The notes: generated by a model from the sequence alone, not told the origin. A stretch of 64,000 bases of DNA from Nakamurella alba (GCF_009707545.1 NZ_WLYK01000005.1:496001-560000); one strand, 5' to 3'; shown: positions 24,351 to 33,666, counted from the stretch's first letter. Numbers and translations are program-made.

Positions 24351-27300
24351 CCGACCGCCGGCACTTCCCCGACCGCTGGCGCCTGCACCGCGCCGGCATG
24401 GTCAACGTCTGGCACTACCTGGACAACGAGTTCGACATCAGCGGCGGCCGGATGGTGCTGCGCGGCACCAACGGCTCCGGCAAGTCCCGGGCGCTGGAAC
24501 TGCTGCTGCCGTTCCTGCTCGACGGCGACCGGCGGCGGATGGACGCGACCGGCGCCGCCAAGGTCAACCTCGACGAGCTGATGCGCACCGGCGCCGGCGA
24601 GCAGGCCAACCGCATCGGCTACCTCTGGCTCGAACTTGCCCGCCCCGGCGGGTATCTCACCATCGGCGCGCTGCTGCGCCGCGGTCAGTCCGCGCAGCGC
24701 ACGCAGGTCTGGTACTTCACCACCCCGAAGCGGGTCGGTCACGAGCTGACCCTGCTCGCCGACGACCGGTCCGTGCTCAGCCGTGACCAGCTCGGCGAGC
24801 TGATCGGCGTCGAACGGATCACCGACGTCGCCGAGGCGCACCGCGACCGCATCCGCTCCGAGGTGTTCGGGCTGCGCGGGGATGCCGGCCGCGACCGCTT
24901 CGCCGGGCTGCTGCAGCTGCTCTATACGCTGCGCGCGCCGGACGTCGGTAACAGGATCGACGAAGGTCGTCTGCCGCAACTGATCTCGGACTCGCTGCCG
25001 CCGCTGCGTGAGCAGGCGTTGGCCGCCGCCGGCGAGCAGCTCGACGGGTTGACCTCCACCCGGGAGGCGCAGCTGCGCACCGAGGAGACCTCCCGGCACG
25101 TCGACCGGATGCTCTCCGTTTACCGCCGGTACGCCGCCGGGGTGCTGCTGGACTCGGCCGATACTGCTGCTGCCGCGGTTGATGCCGTGGTCGCTGCGCA
25201 GCGGGAGGCGGAGGGGCTGGCGATCCGGTTCGAGGCGCTGCAGGAGGAGCACGTAGGCCGGCAGACCGAGCGGCAGGACCTGCACGACCAGCAGACCGAG
25301 CTGGAGAGCGCGATCGACGGGATGCGCCAACGGGAGATCTTCAAGCAGGCCGACGACCTCGCAGCGCGGGACAGAGCCGTTGCTGCGCAACGGGACAGCA
25401 CAGCGACCCGGCTTTCGGCTGCGGCGTCCGCGCGCAAGCACCATTCTGGTCAGGTGGCCTTTGCGGACAGCCGCGCGCGGGAGCTGGAGCAGGTGGCCGG
25501 GGAGCTGTCCGGCGCGATCATCGCTGCCCGCGGCGCGCTGGGCGATGCCGGACTGCCGGCCGGTGGGCTGCCGCAGTCGCAGCAGTGCCTGCTGACTGCC
25601 GTTGCCACCACCCGGATCCCGATGCGTACCGAGGTGGACGGCGACCCGCAGCAGGTGGACCGGCCGCTGCCGCTGCAGGTGCGGCTGCAGCCCGACGACC
25701 GGGCCGAGCTGGTCGCCGCGGCTCGTACCGCTGGATCCGCGGCGGAGGAGCGCCGCGAGCATGCCGACCGACGCCGGCTGGAGGCCACCAAGCTGGAACG
25801 TGAGCTGCGCCAGGTGCAGCGGCTCGAGCAGGACGCCGAACAGGAAGCGGTGCACCGGGACCGGGACCTGGCCGACGCCGAGACCGCCGCCGAAACGCGG
25901 GACAACGCGGCCGTCGCACTGGCCGGTGACTGGCGGCGGTGGGTGGCCGATCCGGTGACTCTCGATCTGCTGGGTCCGGTCGACTGGCCCGGTTCTGCGG
26001 TCGGTCCGTTGCTGCTGGATGCAGAGGCACTGCTCGACCCGTCGGTTGTGGTAGAGCCGTTGGATCGGGAGGCTGCCGAGCAGGCCCAGCCTGCCCGGGA
26101 TGCTCTGGTCGCCCGGCGTCGGGAGCTCGACGATGCCGATACTGCCGATGACCTGGCTCGCGAGGCTCTGCTGGCCGAGGCTGCGGATCTGCGTGCGGCG
26201 CGGGACCCGGCGCCGCCGCGGCCGCCATGGCGGTCGGGGGAGCCGGTCGGGGTGCCGCTGTGGCGGGCGGTCGACTTCGCTTCCTCGCTCGGTGCTTCGG
26301 AGCGGGCCGGGTTGGAGGCGGCGCTGCTGGACTCCGGTCTGCTGACCGCGGTGCTGGACGCCGACCGGCTGTTGGCCGCGAGTGGTGAGGTGTTGCTCGT
26401 CGCTTCGGGTGCTGTTGTGGCGCAGCCGGTGTCGTCGGTGCTGGTCGCCGATCCGGACTCCGGTGTTGCATCTTCGGTGGTGGAGGCGGTGCTGGCCCGG
26501 ATCGGGCTGGACGATGCGGACGCTGCGGCATCGGTCGGTGTGGACGGCGGGTGGCGACTTGGTCCTCTGCACGGCCGGCACCAAGTGCCGGAGGCGCGGC
26601 ACATCGGTGCGCAGGCGCGGGCGCGGCGTCGGGAGGCGCGGCTGGCGGAGATCGCTGCCGAGATCGAGGTGTTGGACGTTGCTCTCGCCGAACGGTCGCA
26701 GGAGCGGGTGGGGATCGACGAGCGGGTGGTGGCCCTGGCCGCGCATGTCCGCGCCGCGCCGACCAGTGCCGCGCTGAGTGCCGCCCGGACGGCGGCGCAG
26801 CTGGCCGCGGAGCGGGCGGAGTCCAGCCGCCGGCGTGCTGCGGAGGCGGCTGACCGGGCTGTGGACCGGCGCCGGCAGTGGGCCACCGCATCCACTGTGC
26901 ACGTCGAAGCGTGCGCGCACTTTGGGCTGCCGGTCGGCATCGACGAGCTGGCCGTGGTGATCTCGTCGAGTCGCGTTGCTGCGGAACGCTGCTCGCAGCT
27001 GATCGCCGCGGCTGCGCGGCTGGACCGCGCGGTGGCGCATCACACCGAGGCCGTCGCCGCCGAGCTCGCCGCCCGGACCGAGCGCGACACCCTGGAGGAG
27101 GACGCCACCCGCGCCTGGAACGAGTGGATGCGCGAGGCCAGCCAGGTCGCCGCGCAGCACGAGGCGCTGGACTTCACCGTCGAGCAGGCGCGGATCGAGC
27201 TGGAGCGCAGCCGGCGCAGCCTGTCGGACGTGGTGCAGCAGATCCAGCGGGCGGACAAGCTGCTCGCCGCGCTCGGCCCGGACGTCGGTCGGGCCGAGTC

Positions 27301-28456
27301 CGCCCGAGACCAGGCGATCGCCTCCGTCTCGGTGCAGCAGGCGGCGATGATCGTTGCTGCGGAACAGCTGTCGAGTCGTTTGGAGATCCCCGGTTTGCTG
27401 CGAGCCGTGACCTCGGACCCGGTTGTGCCGGTGGCGCGGCCGGAGCTGACCGATGCGGTACTGACCGGTGTGCAGGGCCTGCGCGCCGCGGTCCGGCGGC
27501 CGGCGCAGGCGGCGGGGGAGAACGCGATCAATGCCGCCTTCCAGGTCTTCGACCGGGAACTGGCAGGACGGCTCGACGTGTCACTGCGGATCGACAACGG
27601 CGTGCACGTCGTGGAAGTCGGTGGCGCTGGCGACGACCGGTCACTCGCGGCGGCATCGGCGTACCTGGTGCGCCGGGTCGAGGACGGCCGCACCGCGCTC
27701 GACGAGCACGAGCGGACCGTGTTCACCACGTTCATCCTGGGCGGGATGGGCGAGGAGCTGCGCCGGCAGCTGAACCAGGCGCGGTCGCTGATCACGGCGA
27801 TGAACACGTCGCTGAAAGGGATCCGGACCAGCAACGGCATCGGTGTGAAGATCAACTGGCGGCTGGAGGACGACGGCACCGGCCTCGACCGGGTGCTGGC
27901 GTTGATCGCCACCGCTGACGCCGTCCGCACGCCCGCGCAGAATGCCGAGCTGATCGACCTGCTGCGGCGCCGGGTGGAGGAGTTCTACGCCGCCGACCCG
28001 AGTTCCGGGTACGCCGAGCACCTGGCAGCGGCGCTGGACTACCGGCGCTGGCATGAGGTGGAGCTGATCATCCGCGGGCCGGCCGAAGGCCAGGAGCGGC
28101 GGATCTCCCGGCGCGCCAAGCTGTCCGAGGGCGAGACCCGGTTCGTCAGCTACATCGCGCTGTTCGCCGCCGCCGACTCCTACCTCGCCGGGCTCGGCGG
28201 GACGGAGATGTCGCTGCGGCTGGTGCTGCTCGACGACGCGTTCGCGAAGGTCGACCAGCGCACCATCGCCGAGTTCTTCGGCCTGCTGGTCGATCTCGAC
28301 CTCGACTTCGTGATGTCCGGCCACGACCTCTGGGGCTGCTTCCCGCAGGTGCCCTCCCTCGACGTGTACGAGGTGCGGCGGCGCGACGGCAGCTCCGCCG
28401 TCACGACGCGGGTGCACTGGGACGGCCGCAACCGCACCTATCTGCACAGCGCCTGA
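24347..28456 (+). CDS. jetC: Wadjet type II SMC-like ATPase JetC (TIGR02680)
   Basis: This 1369-residue SMC/SbcC-like ATPase has Walker A LRGTNGSGKS (38-47) at the N-terminal head, two long Ala/Arg/Glu-rich coiled-coil stretches (about 280-480 and 770-1080) around a central hinge-like domain, and a C-terminal head with signature LSEGETRF (about 1259) and Walker B LRLVLLDDAFAKVD (about 1289-1302) followed by SGHDLWG. It is expected to extrude DNA loops and sense small circular DNA, handing it to the JetD nuclease. It overlaps jetB (ATGA) and abuts jetD (the last base of TGA is the first of ATG). All motifs are intact. Confidence 0.93.
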   Translation: MTDRRHFPDRWRLHRAGMVNVWHYLDNEFDISGGRMVLRGTNGSGKSRALELLLPFLLDGDRRRMDATGAAKVNLDELMRTGAGEQANRIGYLWLELARPGGYLTIGALLRRGQSAQRTQVWYFTTPKRVGHELTLLADDRSVLSRDQLGELIGVERITDVAEAHRDRIRSEVFGLRGDAGRDRFAGLLQLLYTLRAPDVGNRIDEGRLPQLISDSLPPLREQALAAAGEQLDGLTSTREAQLRTEETSRHVDRMLSVYRRYAAGVLLDSADTAAAAVDAVVAAQREAEGLAIRFEALQEEHVGRQTERQDLHDQQTELESAIDGMRQREIFKQADDLAARDRAVAAQRDSTATRLSAAASARKHHSGQVAFADSRARELEQVAGELSGAIIAARGALGDAGLPAGGLPQSQQCLLTAVATTRIPMRTEVDGDPQQVDRPLPLQVRLQPDDRAELVAAARTAGSAAEERREHADRRRLEATKLERELRQVQRLEQDAEQEAVHRDRDLADAETAAETRDNAAVALAGDWRRWVADPVTLDLLGPVDWPGSAVGPLLLDAEALLDPSVVVEPLDREAAEQAQPARDALVARRRELDDADTADDLAREALLAEAADLRAARDPAPPRPPWRSGEPVGVPLWRAVDFASSLGASERAGLEAALLDSGLLTAVLDADRLLAASGEVLLVASGAVVAQPVSSVLVADPDSGVASSVVEAVLARIGLDDADAAASVGVDGGWRLGPLHGRHQVPEARHIGAQARARRREARLAEIAAEIEVLDVALAERSQERVGIDERVVALAAHVRAAPTSAALSAARTAAQLAAERAESSRRRAAEAADRAVDRRRQWATASTVHVEACAHFGLPVGIDELAVVISSSRVAAERCSQLIAAAARLDRAVAHHTEAVAAELAARTERDTLEEDATRAWNEWMREASQVAAQHEALDFTVEQARIELERSRRSLSDVVQQIQRADKLLAALGPDVGRAESARDQAIASVSVQQAAMIVAAEQLSSRLEIPGLLRAVTSDPVVPVARPELTDAVLTGVQGLRAAVRRPAQAAGENAINAAFQVFDRELAGRLDVSLRIDNGVHVVEVGGAGDDRSLAAASAYLVRRVEDGRTALDEHERTVFTTFILGGMGEELRRQLNQARSLITAMNTSLKGIRTSNGIGVKINWRLEDDGTGLDRVLALIATADAVRTPAQNAELIDLLRRRVEEFYAADPSSGYAEHLAAALDYRRWHEVELIIRGPAEGQERRISRRAKLSEGETRFVSYIALFAAADSYLAGLGGTEMSLRLVLLDDAFAKVDQRTIAEFFGLLVDLDLDFVMSGHDLWGCFPQVPSLDVYEVRRRDGSSAVTTRVHWDGRNRTYLHSA

Positions 28457-29679
28457 TGACGCTGCCATCCTCGCTGCGGGAGCACCTGCTCGGGATCGCG
28501 CCGCTGTGGGTGCGGCTGCGGGAGCGGTTGGAGCGCAACGGTCTTGCCATCGCCGGTTACGTCGTGGTGCCGCTCGATGCTGCTGCTGCGGACCGACTGT
28601 CCGGCGTGCTCGGACGTCTGGTTGTCGCCGGACGGGTGCGGGTGTCGCTGGTCGAGCTCGATGCGGCGCTGCGGGGGAGTAGTGCCGGTCGCGGGCTGGC
28701 CGCTGTGGTCGCCGAGCTGACCGGCGGCCCGCTACGCGACCGGGTGGCCGAGCGCGCCGATCGGCTGGCGGATGCCCGTGATCTGTGGGCCGCGGTCGAT
28801 GACGAGCTGGTCGCGGCAGGTCTGGCGTCTGACTCGTGGGCGGGGGAGTGGGTGCAGTGGCTGCGGTCCAGCGGGGTGCTAGCGCGGCGGGGCGTCGACG
28901 GTGCTGTCACGGTGAGGGTGGCGGTGAAGGTTCTGTCGGAGCTGCTGAATGTTCCGGGGCCACGCTCGCTGCCCGAGCTGGCGGTGGCAGCGACCGGGAC
29001 CGCACACGGGCTCGACGACGGCCGGCCGGTGTCGCTGCTGGTGCTGCGCGCTGCGGCGCTGTTCTTGGGTGTGCCGGCGCCGGGGTCCGCCTACGACCGG
29101 CGGGTGCTGTGGCACCGGCTCGGCGTCTCCACCGATGCCGTGTCCGGGACGGTGCTGTGCTGGGGCCTGCGCCCGCCCGGCGCCGACCGCTGGTCCGCGA
29201 TGATGCGCGATCGCTCCGACCTCGGCCTGGTCACCCACCTCATCTCGCTGGAACTGGCGGCACATGATGTTCCGTTGGCCGCGGACGGTGAGGTGGTGTT
29301 CGCGTGCGAGAACCCGCAGGTGCTGCAGGCCGCCGCCGTTGCCCGGGTCGCGCGACCGCTGATCTGCACCTCCGGCAACCCCTCCGCCGCCGGCCTCACC
29401 CTGCTCCAGCGGGTGTCCGTCCGCTACCACGGCGACTTCGACTGGCCCGGCGTCGCCATCGCCCGCCGCATCCTCGCCGCCGGCGCCACCCCCTGGCGCT
29501 TCGGCGCTGCCGACTACCTCGCCGCGGTGGCCGCCGTGCCGGTGGGCGTGCGGCTGCCGCTTGAGGGGGTCGCGCAGCCGACGCCGTGGGATGAGGAGCT
29601 GGGCGTGCAGATGGCGGCGACGGATGTCGCGGTGCACGAGGAAGCGTTGCTGCCGGTGTTGCTGGAGGATCTAATGTGA
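28456..29679 (+). CDS. jetD: Wadjet type II nuclease JetD (TIGR02679/DUF2399)
   Basis: The 407-residue protein has an N-terminal DNA-binding region (TLPSSLREHLLGIAPLW) and a C-terminal TOPRIM-like domain with the acidic residues in VVFACENPQ (Glu about 284) and YHGDFDWPGVAIARRI (Asp about 327 and 329). JetD is the nuclease that cuts plasmids held by the JetABC loop extruder. It closes the operon. Its last 39 codons (from GVAQPTPWDEEL) are duplicated at 32086-32213, about 2.5 kb downstream, so the 3' end has been involved in recombination, but this copy is complete and in frame. Confidence 0.92.
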   Translation: MTLPSSLREHLLGIAPLWVRLRERLERNGLAIAGYVVVPLDAAAADRLSGVLGRLVVAGRVRVSLVELDAALRGSSAGRGLAAVVAELTGGPLRDRVAERADRLADARDLWAAVDDELVAAGLASDSWAGEWVQWLRSSGVLARRGVDGAVTVRVAVKVLSELLNVPGPRSLPELAVAATGTAHGLDDGRPVSLLVLRAAALFLGVPAPGSAYDRRVLWHRLGVSTDAVSGTVLCWGLRPPGADRWSAMMRDRSDLGLVTHLISLELAAHDVPLAADGEVVFACENPQVLQAAAVARVARPLICTSGNPSAAGLTLLQRVSVRYHGDFDWPGVAIARRILAAGATPWRFGAADYLAAVAAVPVGVRLPLEGVAQPTPWDEELGVQMAATDVAVHEEALLPVLLEDLM

Positions 29680-30106
29680 GTCGCGCAGAGTCGATGGCTG
29701 GTCGAGATCCACGTCGTAAGGGCACCCCGATGTCGCCGGTACTGAGGTGCGATGTGGTGATAGGTTCGCCAGGTTGCGGGCCCGAGCGGAGCCGCGGCGA
29801 CGCTGGGGACGGCCGTTGGTCGCTACAGTGCGGCCGCCACTCCGCTAGGTCGTCGAAATAGGCAAGACTGTCGAAGTAGGCAAGACTTCGGATCGGGCGG
29901 GCGGCCAGCAGCGCCGCATTCGGCCCCAGGATCTGACGGGTTGTGAAACCAGCCCGTCCGCCTCGCAAGCAAAGCTCGCAGCACACGGTTCGGCCGAAAG
30001 ATGCATCGAACCAACCCCCGACCACCCGCCGCGACCTTCGCGGCGACATGCGCTCGTCCCCATGACTCTTGACTCCGACGAAGCGCAAATCGTGCATACT
30101 TCTCGG
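29680..30106. other. Intergenic region after jetD, no gene seen
   Basis: No convincing gene lies in these 427 bases. The only structure noticed is a tandem repeat of 18 bases at 29852-29869 and 29870-29887 (GTCGAAATAGGCAAGACT and GTCGAAGTAGGCAAGACT, one mismatch). TTGACT at about 30069 and CATACT at about 30096 lie upstream of the lipoprotein gene and could be promoter boxes, but their spacing of 20 is too wide for confidence. Confidence 0.5.
29852..29887. repeat. Two 18-bp tandem repeat units
   Basis: GTCGAAATAGGCAAGACT is followed directly by GTCGAAGTAGGCAAGACT. It lies between jetD and the lipoprotein gene, within the segment bracketed by the two copies of the jetD 3' end. Function unknown. 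Confidence 0.85.
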
Positions 30107-31942
30107 ATGGCGATGGCAAGGAGCCCTTTTCCCGGGCATGTCAAGGTGATTCTCTTGGTCTCTGTACTCCTCACCCTTGGGGCATGCACAACCTCAACAT
30201 CGATAGAGTCCGATCAGGCGAACAACTCGACGATGTCGTCCCAGGTGGGCGCCAGCGTGCTTACTGAGACCCAGCGATCCGTCGAAGCTCCGTCAACGAC
30301 ACGGTCAGCGAATCCGGCAACGACCCTGCCACCAACGCCTGTGCGGCAGAGTTCCTGCCCAGGTGGACTCGATCTGGCGGCATTCGTCGCGTCCATCGGC
30401 GCCACCAACATCCTCAGAGTGCCGGTTGGCGCCGACCGATGCCTCATCAAAGCGACCACTGCCGATCTGGGTTCTGTCACAATCACGACCCACGAGTCCG
30501 AGCTCGGAACCGCCGAAAGCGCGTGCAAATCTGAAAGTATGGGGGCATCCATCGAGTGTCAACTAGATCCACAACTGCCACTCCCGAGCTATGTATCCTT
30601 CAGTACCTTTGGCGTCTTTAGGGCTGAATCCTTCATTCAAAATGGATTCACGTGGTATCAGGTCACGGTCATAAGGGATGACCCAACCTCCGCGCCACTA
30701 CCCGGAAGTCCTGCGACGACCGTGCCGACGGTCTCAGGTACTACTGACCCTACCGTCGTCTACGGGTTCCTGATGTTCGATCTAGTGCGACAGATCTCGA
30801 CAGCTATGAGTGACATGAATGCAGATGTTGCTTATCCTGGATCTCCGACATCTTCTTCTTCGGAAGTTCCAACTCCTGCAACGTCATCGCAATCAGAAAC
30901 CTCCGCAGCGCTAGCATCTGGTACATCAACAATCGCCAGTGCGCAGGATTCTGGCCAGGTCACGGACGACCTACGAGATCGTTCGATCTCATCGGGTTCC
31001 TTGATCGAAGGGAGCCTATACCTGATTGATTCGAAGCATGTGTTGTTTCGCGTAGGGTCAGACATTATCTGCGGAGATACCATGGGAGACAATCAAGACG
31101 ACACCGTTTACGGCAGCACTGGTATACAATGTCAAGTGGGCAGTCCACTGTACCCGGTACGCAAGATACCCTGCGAGAACGGTGATTCCGGCCAACGGAT
31201 TGCGGTGTATACAGTTGGTTTTCCCCAGCTCGTCTGCTACGGCGACCCCTTCTACTCTCTGCAGCAGACGATTCTCGAACTACCAGCCGGCCGCGTACTT
31301 TCCTACAACGGGGTAAGCTGTATGGCTACTGTAACTGGCGTGAAATGCGAGTCCTACTTAGGTCCGGGATTTTTCCTGTCAAACTACGAAATGACAATCT
31401 ATGGAACTTCCGGCTCGGACGAACCCGGTCCGACGGCCAGTCGAACGACAATGGCAGCGGCACCAGACGTCGACGTCGACCGCGATCCCCAGATTGATGA
31501 ACCTGCAAGCTCGGCCAACCTCGCAGACTCGCAAGCCTATCCGGATGGAAAATTCCAAAGCCCTTCCGGGAACATTGGCTGCTTCATCGGCAACATTGGC
31601 GACAGTACATCTGACATTGCCGGGGCATACTGTGTGATCCTCGACAAAGAGTATGGCAGTCCCGACCCTGAATTGGTGGATGATTGTCCAGACACATGGA
31701 CTTATCGCGATGACAGTCTCCATCTCTCGTCGAAGAGCTCTTCTTCCGAAGAAGGCTTGGCACAAGTTGCGTGCCATTCGAAGCCGCCGACTTTCGATGA
31801 GCGACCGGCTCTCCCTTACGGGGAGGCGATAGCCTATGGTGACGTGACTTGCGTATCGACTCAGTCAGGAGTTCGATGTGAGCTGGACGACGGAAGTCAT
31901 GGATTTATCCTGTCTCGGCGTGAGTTCACCATCTGGAATTGA
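30107..31942 (+). CDS. Large secreted lipoprotein of unknown function
   Basis: About 611 residues from the ATG at 30107 (MAMARSPFPG); the frame is open to ATG 30062 but the shorter start gives a normal signal peptide. The signal ends in the lipobox LTLGAC, followed by a Ser/Thr-rich linker. The mature part has several Cys-bearing stretches of the kind GVSCMATVTGVKCE, SPSGNIGCFIGN and GDVTCVSTQSGVRCE. This repeated C-x(7-9)-C pattern is known from actinobacterial exported proteins of unknown role. Codon use is noticeably more A+T-rich than that of the Wadjet genes, suggesting separate acquisition. It is bracketed by two copies of the jetD 3' end. Confidence 0.8.
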   Translation: MAMARSPFPGHVKVILLVSVLLTLGACTTSTSIESDQANNSTMSSQVGASVLTETQRSVEAPSTTRSANPATTLPPTPVRQSSCPGGLDLAAFVASIGATNILRVPVGADRCLIKATTADLGSVTITTHESELGTAESACKSESMGASIECQLDPQLPLPSYVSFSTFGVFRAESFIQNGFTWYQVTVIRDDPTSAPLPGSPATTVPTVSGTTDPTVVYGFLMFDLVRQISTAMSDMNADVAYPGSPTSSSSEVPTPATSSQSETSAALASGTSTIASAQDSGQVTDDLRDRSISSGSLIEGSLYLIDSKHVLFRVGSDIICGDTMGDNQDDTVYGSTGIQCQVGSPLYPVRKIPCENGDSGQRIAVYTVGFPQLVCYGDPFYSLQQTILELPAGRVLSYNGVSCMATVTGVKCESYLGPGFFLSNYEMTIYGTSGSDEPGPTASRTTMAAAPDVDVDRDPQIDEPASSANLADSQAYPDGKFQSPSGNIGCFIGNIGDSTSDIAGAYCVILDKEYGSPDPELVDDCPDTWTYRDDSLHLSSKSSSSEEGLAQVACHSKPPTFDERPALPYGEAIAYGDVTCVSTQSGVRCELDDGSHGFILSRREFTIWN

Positions 31943-32085
31943 TACGCATGGCGGCCCCATTTCAACCTGTCGAACTGCGGCTCGCGAGCCTCGCCACGTG
32001 GGCGGCTGCGTGAGGCAGGAGCGGTCGCACGCTTCGTGGGACCACCTGAGGGTCCGGCAGGACTCCTCGCCAAAGCTGCTGGCAG

Positions 32086-32213
32086 AGTTGAGAGGCGTGG
32101 CGCAGTCGACGCCGTGGGATGAGGAGCTCGCCGTCGAGATGGTGGCGACGGATGTCGCGGTGCACGAGGAGGCGTTGTTGCCGGTGTTGCTGGGAGATCT
32201 CAGAGCGCCTTAG
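32086..32213 (+). pseudogene. Duplicate of the jetD 3' end
   Basis: This stretch reads GVAQSTPWDEELAVEM, then VATDVAVHEEALLPVLLGDL, against jetD's GVAQPTPWDEELGVQM and AATDVAVHEEALLPVLLEDL. The DNA is also closely similar from about 32086 to 32202. No start codon, no other part of jetD and no complete domain is present, so it is a gene-end remnant. It defines a direct repeat with 29563-29679. Confidence 0.9.
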
Positions 32214-32446
32214 TGCGCAGATTTAGTGCGCAAGCGCTTCAGGATTTCCGCAGGTCTGAGCGCCGCGAGCGTCGATCCGGTGTCGGGATGACACAAGTCC
32301 ATCTAACGGCGTGTTAGTGACGGATCTCGGGGGCCAGGAGTTGGTCACGACGCGTCGGGAACGGCCGCCGTCCGCCGCGGGAGGATGCCGACAGACCAGG
32401 ATGTCCGGCCATCTCTCTCCGCGGCCGTGGTTGATAGCCTCCGCCG

Positions 32447-33187
32447 ATGGACGACGACTTCGTCATCGATGCCTGCACGATCTGCGACCGGGTCGAGCAG
32501 CTGGTCGAGGTGGCGGTGTTCCCGGACTGGATGATCGACGTAATGATCGACGTCCTGGACCATCGCGGAGTCGAGATCATCAACCCCTACGACGAGCGTT
32601 ACGTCGAACTCTGCTTGGGCTGCGCGAACGGGCTCGAGGAGCATCTGGAAAAGCCGTTCGCGGAGATCGCCGGCCCGCTGATCGAAGGGCACTCGACGTC
32701 GCTCGATCCGGCGGCGCAGGAGCTCACCGCCCGCTGGATCCTCAAGGCGGAGATGATGAAGATCCTGGCCGACGAGTGGGAGTCCCCTGATCGGATGCTG
32801 GAGACCGCAGAGTCGGTGCTGCGCAGGCTGAAGGCGGGAAAGGCGCCGGTGCAGGACTTCTCGGTGCGGATCGGCGGATTTGACGTGACATCACCGGTCG
32901 AGGGAACCGCTGCTGTCGATCACCTTCTTCCGAAGGGCGTTCGGACGCCGCCGGAGCGTTCGGTGGCCTGCGACCTGTCGGCCGGACTGCTCTGGGAATT
33001 GGTGATCCTGCCGCTGCGGATGCGCGGTCTGGACGGCTTCCGCGCGGCGGTCGCCGACAACCGGGACTTGATCTCGATCTGGCCGGCGCAGTCCACTGCC
33101 GTGTCCTGGCCCGGCGCTTTGATCTCCGGAGCCGAGGTGCTGGCGCTGCACGAGGCGTGGACCAGGGAGCGGACCGGCGGCGCCTGA
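32447..33187 (+). CDS. Hypothetical protein with two CxxC pairs
   Basis: This 246-residue protein begins MDDDFVIDACTICDRVEQL and carries a second pair in YVELCLGCANGLEEHL (about residues 51-66). The two CxxC pairs lie about 42 residues apart and could bind one zinc ion. The rest is helical and acidic with a hydrophobic core (LLWELVILPLRMRGLDGF). No catalytic motif is seen and I do not recognise the family. It stands alone between the jetD remnant and hipB; no clear ribosome site precedes the ATG. Its high-G+C codon use is typical of a real gene. Confidence 0.65.
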   Translation: MDDDFVIDACTICDRVEQLVEVAVFPDWMIDVMIDVLDHRGVEIINPYDERYVELCLGCANGLEEHLEKPFAEIAGPLIEGHSTSLDPAAQELTARWILKAEMMKILADEWESPDRMLETAESVLRRLKAGKAPVQDFSVRIGGFDVTSPVEGTAAVDHLLPKGVRTPPERSVACDLSAGLLWELVILPLRMRGLDGFRAAVADNRDLISIWPAQSTAVSWPGALISGAEVLALHEAWTRERTGGA

Positions 33188-33292
33188 TTTCGCGCGGGTG
33201 AAGTCTTCGCCTCTGGCTCGCGAGGTCAGAGGTCCTTCCCGAGCGGTCACGAGCGACTCCCCTCGTGGCCAGGAAGCTCGTTGAAGTGCGAA

Positions 33293-33356
33293 ATGTGGTT
33301 CATCATCCACATGGGATGATGTGCATGTTCGTCCACATCCGCTAATGTGGATGAAC
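33293..33356 (+). promoter_or_regulatory. Palindromic operator cluster upstream of hipBA
   Basis: Three inverted repeats overlap or adjoin. ATGTGG(N8)CCACAT spans 33293-33312. CATCATCC(N5)GGATGATG spans 33301-33321. GTTCGTCCACAT(N6)ATGTGGATGAAC spans 33327-33356, with one mismatch in its 12-base arms. The element CCACAT/ATGTGG recurs throughout. The cluster ends 20 bases before the hipB start and is the expected place for autoregulation by the HipB-HipA complex. Confidence 0.75.
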
Positions 33357-33375
33357 GTCCACAGGGAGGTTTGCA

Positions 33376-33666
33376 ATGAGGGTGGCCACCGCGGCGGATC
33401 TCGCTGTCCTGGTGCGCGAGGCCCGAACGGCCGCGGGCTGGACCCAGGCCGAGCTCGCGCAGCGGTGCCGGGTCTCCCGGGAATGGGTGATCCGGCTCGA
33501 GAAAGGGGTCAGGCGGATCGAGCTGGGACTCGTCCTCGACGTGCTGGCGGTGCTCGGGATCAAACTGAACGCCGAGAAGGATGATCGGAGCGACAGCGAC
33601 GGCCTGCTCGACCAGGTCCTTCGCAGCCACACGTCAGAGCTCGCCGGGAAGCGGGACGTGACATGA
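33376..33666 (+). CDS. hipB: HipB-type antitoxin, XRE-family regulator
   Basis: The 96-residue protein has a Cro/C1-type helix-turn-helix (LVREARTAAGWTQAELAQRC, then RVSREWVIRLEKG; about 12-44) followed by the LVLDVLAVLGIKL segment and a short acidic/basic tail, as in HipB. It should neutralise the HipA kinase and repress the operon through the palindromes just upstream. AGGGAGG lies seven bases before the ATG. Its stop overlaps the hipA start (ATGA), as usual for toxin-antitoxin pairs. Confidence 0.9.
   Translation: MRVATAADLAVLVREARTAAGWTQAELAQRCRVSREWVIRLEKGVRRIELGLVLDVLAVLGIKLNAEKDDRSDSDGLLDQVLRSHTSELAGKRDVT

Noticed and set aside
23996..27160. A 1054-codon open frame on the minus strand across the Wadjet genes
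   Set aside because: It is the mirror of jetB/jetC in high-G+C DNA; composition is dominated by Arg, Gly, Pro and Gln and no domain is recognisable, while the plus-strand genes have complete motifs.
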